Source: Micromonospora sp. MH99 (GTDB lineage Bacteria; Actinomycetota; Actinomycetes; Mycobacteriales; Micromonosporaceae). Taken from it: a stretch of DNA of 41,220 bases. The number at the start of each line of letters is the position of its first letter. The stretch's first letter is position 1. The notes under the pieces were generated by a model that was not told where the DNA came from, searched no databases, and saw only the letters and a list, made by a program, of their open reading frames with translations. This document shows, one piece after another, positions 39,861 to 41,220 of the stretch. Made by a program: the position numbers and the translations under genes. The stretch lies in contig NZ_MUZA01000057.1 of assembly GCF_021442385.1 (NCBI RefSeq), positions 1 through 41,220 on the forward strand, read 5' to 3'.

Positions 39861-39890
39861 GGTCAGTGCCTGGTCAGTGACGTGGCGTCA
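39861..39890. promoter_or_regulatory. repeats in the divergent protease/regulator promoter region
   Basis: GGTCAGTG occurs at 39861 and 39872, exactly 11 bp apart. The second copy runs into an inverted repeat, TGACG-TGG-CGTCA (39878-39890). They lie between the two divergent starts and may be an operator, perhaps for the adjacent winged-helix regulator. Confidence 0.45.
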
Positions 39891-39936
39891 TTCCGACCGT
39901 TGCGACGGGCTCCCGAAATGCATCGGCATCCGTCAC

Positions 39937-39942
39937 TATCTT
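39937..39942 (+). promoter_or_regulatory. -10 hexamer of the winged-helix regulator gene, leaderless type
   Basis: TATCTT ends 6 bases before the GTG at 39949, which supports that codon among several nearby GTGs. Confidence 0.4.
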
Positions 39943-39948
39943 CGGGTG

Positions 39949-40485
39949 GTGGTAGCGGGTGGTGCGGGCGGAGTCGGCGGGCCCGGTGCGGAGGTCCCGA
40001 TCGTCGTCTGCGTCAGTGCGGACGCCTCGGTGCGCGAGCGGGTGCTGCGGCAGCTCGACGGGACCGGACCGGTGGTGACCTGCGCGGACCTGGCCCAGCT
40101 GCGGGCGATGCTGTTGCCATCGTCGGCAGGCGCGGCACCGGCCGTCGGACCGAGCACCCTGCCGGCGCCGCAGGGGCGCATCAGCTGGGGTGAGCTGGTC
40201 GTCGACCGGGCCGGGCACGTGGTCACCTGGCGGGGCGATCCACTCCCGCTAACCCCTACCGAACGGGAGCTGCTCGCCCGGCTCGTCGGTCCACCGCTCG
40301 TGGTGTGGAGCCACGAGCAGCTCTTCGCCGCGGTCTGGGCCGGCACGTACCTCGGCGACACGGCGATCCTGCACTCCGCGATCAAGCGGCTCCGGCGCAA
40401 GCTGCACGGGTTGCCGGGTGGGCCGCGGGTGCACACCGTGCGCGGGGTCGGCTACCGGCTCGACCCGCCGCCCCGGCCGGCCTGA
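39949..40485 (+). CDS. winged-helix (OmpR-type) regulator with a shortened pseudo-receiver
   Basis: The 178-residue protein ends in a Trans_reg_C winged helix (about residues 80-175): ISWGELVVDRAGHVVTWRGD, LPLTPTERELLARLV, SHEQLFAAVWAGTYLGDTAI, LHSAIKRLRRKLHGLPGGPR and HTVRGVGYRLDPP. The N-terminal 60 residues (VPIVVCVSADASVRERVLRQ, GPVVTCADLAQLRAML) look like only the first one or two beta-alpha units of a receiver. The phospho-acceptor Asp and the rest of the domain are absent, so it is unlikely to be controlled by phosphorylation. It is divergent from the large protease gene, with repeats in the shared region, so control of that gene is a plausible guess. The start is uncertain between 39946 and 39949; both are GTG. 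Confidence 0.8.
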   Translation: MVAGGAGGVGGPGAEVPIVVCVSADASVRERVLRQLDGTGPVVTCADLAQLRAMLLPSSAGAAPAVGPSTLPAPQGRISWGELVVDRAGHVVTWRGDPLPLTPTERELLARLVGPPLVVWSHEQLFAAVWAGTYLGDTAILHSAIKRLRRKLHGLPGGPRVHTVRGVGYRLDPPPRPA

Positions 40486-40555
40486 TCTTCCGCCGTCACC
40501 CCGACCGCCGACCGCTGCCTCCGGTGCGGCGGACCGCCCGTGACACCATGGCCGG

Positions 40556-41220
40556 GTGAGCGGTGCTGTCCAGACGGGTTGGGCCCCGTCGAGCGATCCC
40601 CCCGCGCCGGCACCCACCAGGCGTGGGCGGCGCTGGCTGCTGGTCGCGACAGTGCTGTGGGCCGTGCTGCTGGCCGGCCTCGCCTGGATGTCGGTCCGCG
40701 ACGACCCGCCGACGGTGCGCGAGCAGCGTTCCCTCGACAAGGCCGCCCCGGTGGTCGACCGGGCGGTCGGTGAGCTGGCCCGGGCCGCCGGCACGGCCGG
40801 GCTGCTGGAGCTGGGCCCGGTGCGGGTCGACACCGGCTGCCGCGTCACCCCGTTCTCCGACGGCGCCGCGCTGCGCCGCGAGGTCGGCGTGCTCGCGCCC
40901 GCCGGCACCGAGCGCACCGTGCTGGCCGGCATCGCCGACCGGCTGCCGTCCACCTGGCGGGCCGGCGTCGGCCCCGGCCTGGACGGGCCGGAACTCCACG
41001 CCGACGCGGGCGAATTCGTCGCCGTCGAGGGACGACCGACCGGGGATGGCCGGCTCCGGTTGATCGTCGACACCGGCTGCCGGCCGCTGGGCGCCGGTTA
41101 CGACCCGAAGCCGGCCACCGGCGCCGGCCCGGAGGCCGTTGCCCTGACGGCCGCCCTGACCGCGCTCGACAGGCCGGGCGACGCCGCGCCGGACCTGGTC
41201 ACCGCGCCGTGCCCGGACAG
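40556..41220 (+). CDS. membrane-anchored extracytoplasmic protein of unknown function, C-terminus cut by the window edge
   Basis: An open frame from GTG 40556 runs to the window edge (221 codons seen). It starts MSGAVQTGWAPSSDPPAPAP, then has RRGRRW, a single membrane helix (LLVATVLWAVLLAGLAWMSV, about 27-46) and an extracytoplasmic region. That region contains two similar short segments, VRVDTGCRVTPFSDG and LIVDTGCRPLGAG, each with a Cys that may form a disulfide. I do not recognise the family. It lies 70 bases downstream of the winged-helix regulator on the same strand and may be co-transcribed with it. A weak -10 (CACCAT, 7 bases upstream) could also give a leaderless start. Confidence 0.75.
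   Translation, partial: MSGAVQTGWAPSSDPPAPAPTRRGRRWLLVATVLWAVLLAGLAWMSVRDDPPTVREQRSLDKAAPVVDRAVGELARAAGTAGLLELGPVRVDTGCRVTPFSDGAALRREVGVLAPAGTERTVLAGIADRLPSTWRAGVGPGLDGPELHADAGEFVAVEGRPTGDGRLRLIVDTGCRPLGAGYDPKPATGAGPEAVALTAALTALDRPGDAAPDLVTAPCPD

Noticed and set aside
1..41220. Secondary-metabolite cluster, prophage, toxin-antitoxin, CRISPR, IS element, tRNA or rRNA
   Set aside because: No PKS/NRPS, phage, transposase, Cas or antitoxin-like gene and no regular spaced repeats or RNA gene features were found on either strand.

Overview
The window looks like chromosomal DNA of a high-GC actinomycete, most probably of the family Micromonosporaceae (Micromonospora or a close relative). The support is very high GC with strong third-position GC bias, many GTG starts, and typical actinobacterial parts: mycothiol synthase (mshD), a GlnR-type nitrogen regulator, PhoP-type 11-bp direct repeats, a SAM-IV riboswitch, a DUF47/PiT phosphate pair and an SseC protein. 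The genus is inference. I see no rRNA, tRNA, phage, transposase or CRISPR; the region reads as stable core and near-core chromosome.

Layout. 1-2.6 kb: an edge-truncated membrane protein gene diverges from glpD, with a strong inverted repeat between them. 2.6-7 kb: a lipoprotein, a GlcD-like FAD oxidase, a DUF4031 protein overlapping an HD phosphohydrolase tail to tail, and a FUSC-type membrane protein. 7-10.7 kb: a SufS-like cysteine desulfurase behind a SAM-IV riboswitch, a PrsW-like protease, a 55-aa membrane protein and an orphan GroES. 10.7-16 kb: an AI-2E family permease, a DinG-type helicase, a DUF402 protein and an ECF41/SigJ-type sigma factor. 16-18.8 kb: PPK2 and the DUF47-PiT low-affinity phosphate uptake operon, with a PHO box between them. 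18.8-24.3 kb: a Gfo/Idh/MocA oxidoreductase, a Nudix hydrolase, a tannase-family esterase and a NarL-type two-component system. 24.3-28.7 kb: pstSCAB with an upstream PHO box. 28.8-35.3 kb: mshD, a NodB-type deacetylase, glnR, two envelope proteins, then a Cys-codon leader peptide followed by a sulfurtransferase-sseC pair. 35.4-41.2 kb: a 1461-residue secreted subtilase with an embedded Kelch propeller, a divergent winged-helix regulator and an edge-truncated membrane protein.

How the genes work together. The window is rich in nutrient homeostasis. Phosphate: PPK2, DUF47-PiT and PstSCAB, both transporters preceded by 11-bp PHO-box repeats. Sulfur and thiols: a desulfurase under a SAM-IV switch, a sulfurtransferase-sseC pair under a Cys leader peptide, and mycothiol synthase. 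Nitrogen: GlnR. The order sseC, sulfurtransferase, ..., glnR, mshD, ..., pst resembles the Mycobacterium tuberculosis Rv0814c-Rv0820 neighbourhood, so this block is probably an old actinobacterial arrangement.

The most notable findings are regulatory. The desulfurase mRNA has a complete SAM-IV aptamer followed by two mutually exclusive hairpins that hide or free the Shine-Dalgarno sequence, which also fixes the true start 138 bases inside the longest open frame. The sulfurtransferase operon has a 25-codon leader with three Cys codons and an exact 10-bp repeat that allows alternative hairpins. At least 13 genes have a TAnnnT -10 hexamer 6-8 bases before the start codon, which indicates leaderless transcripts. 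Two large hairpins lie between divergent promoters, where terminators are not expected. I found no clearly new multi-gene system.
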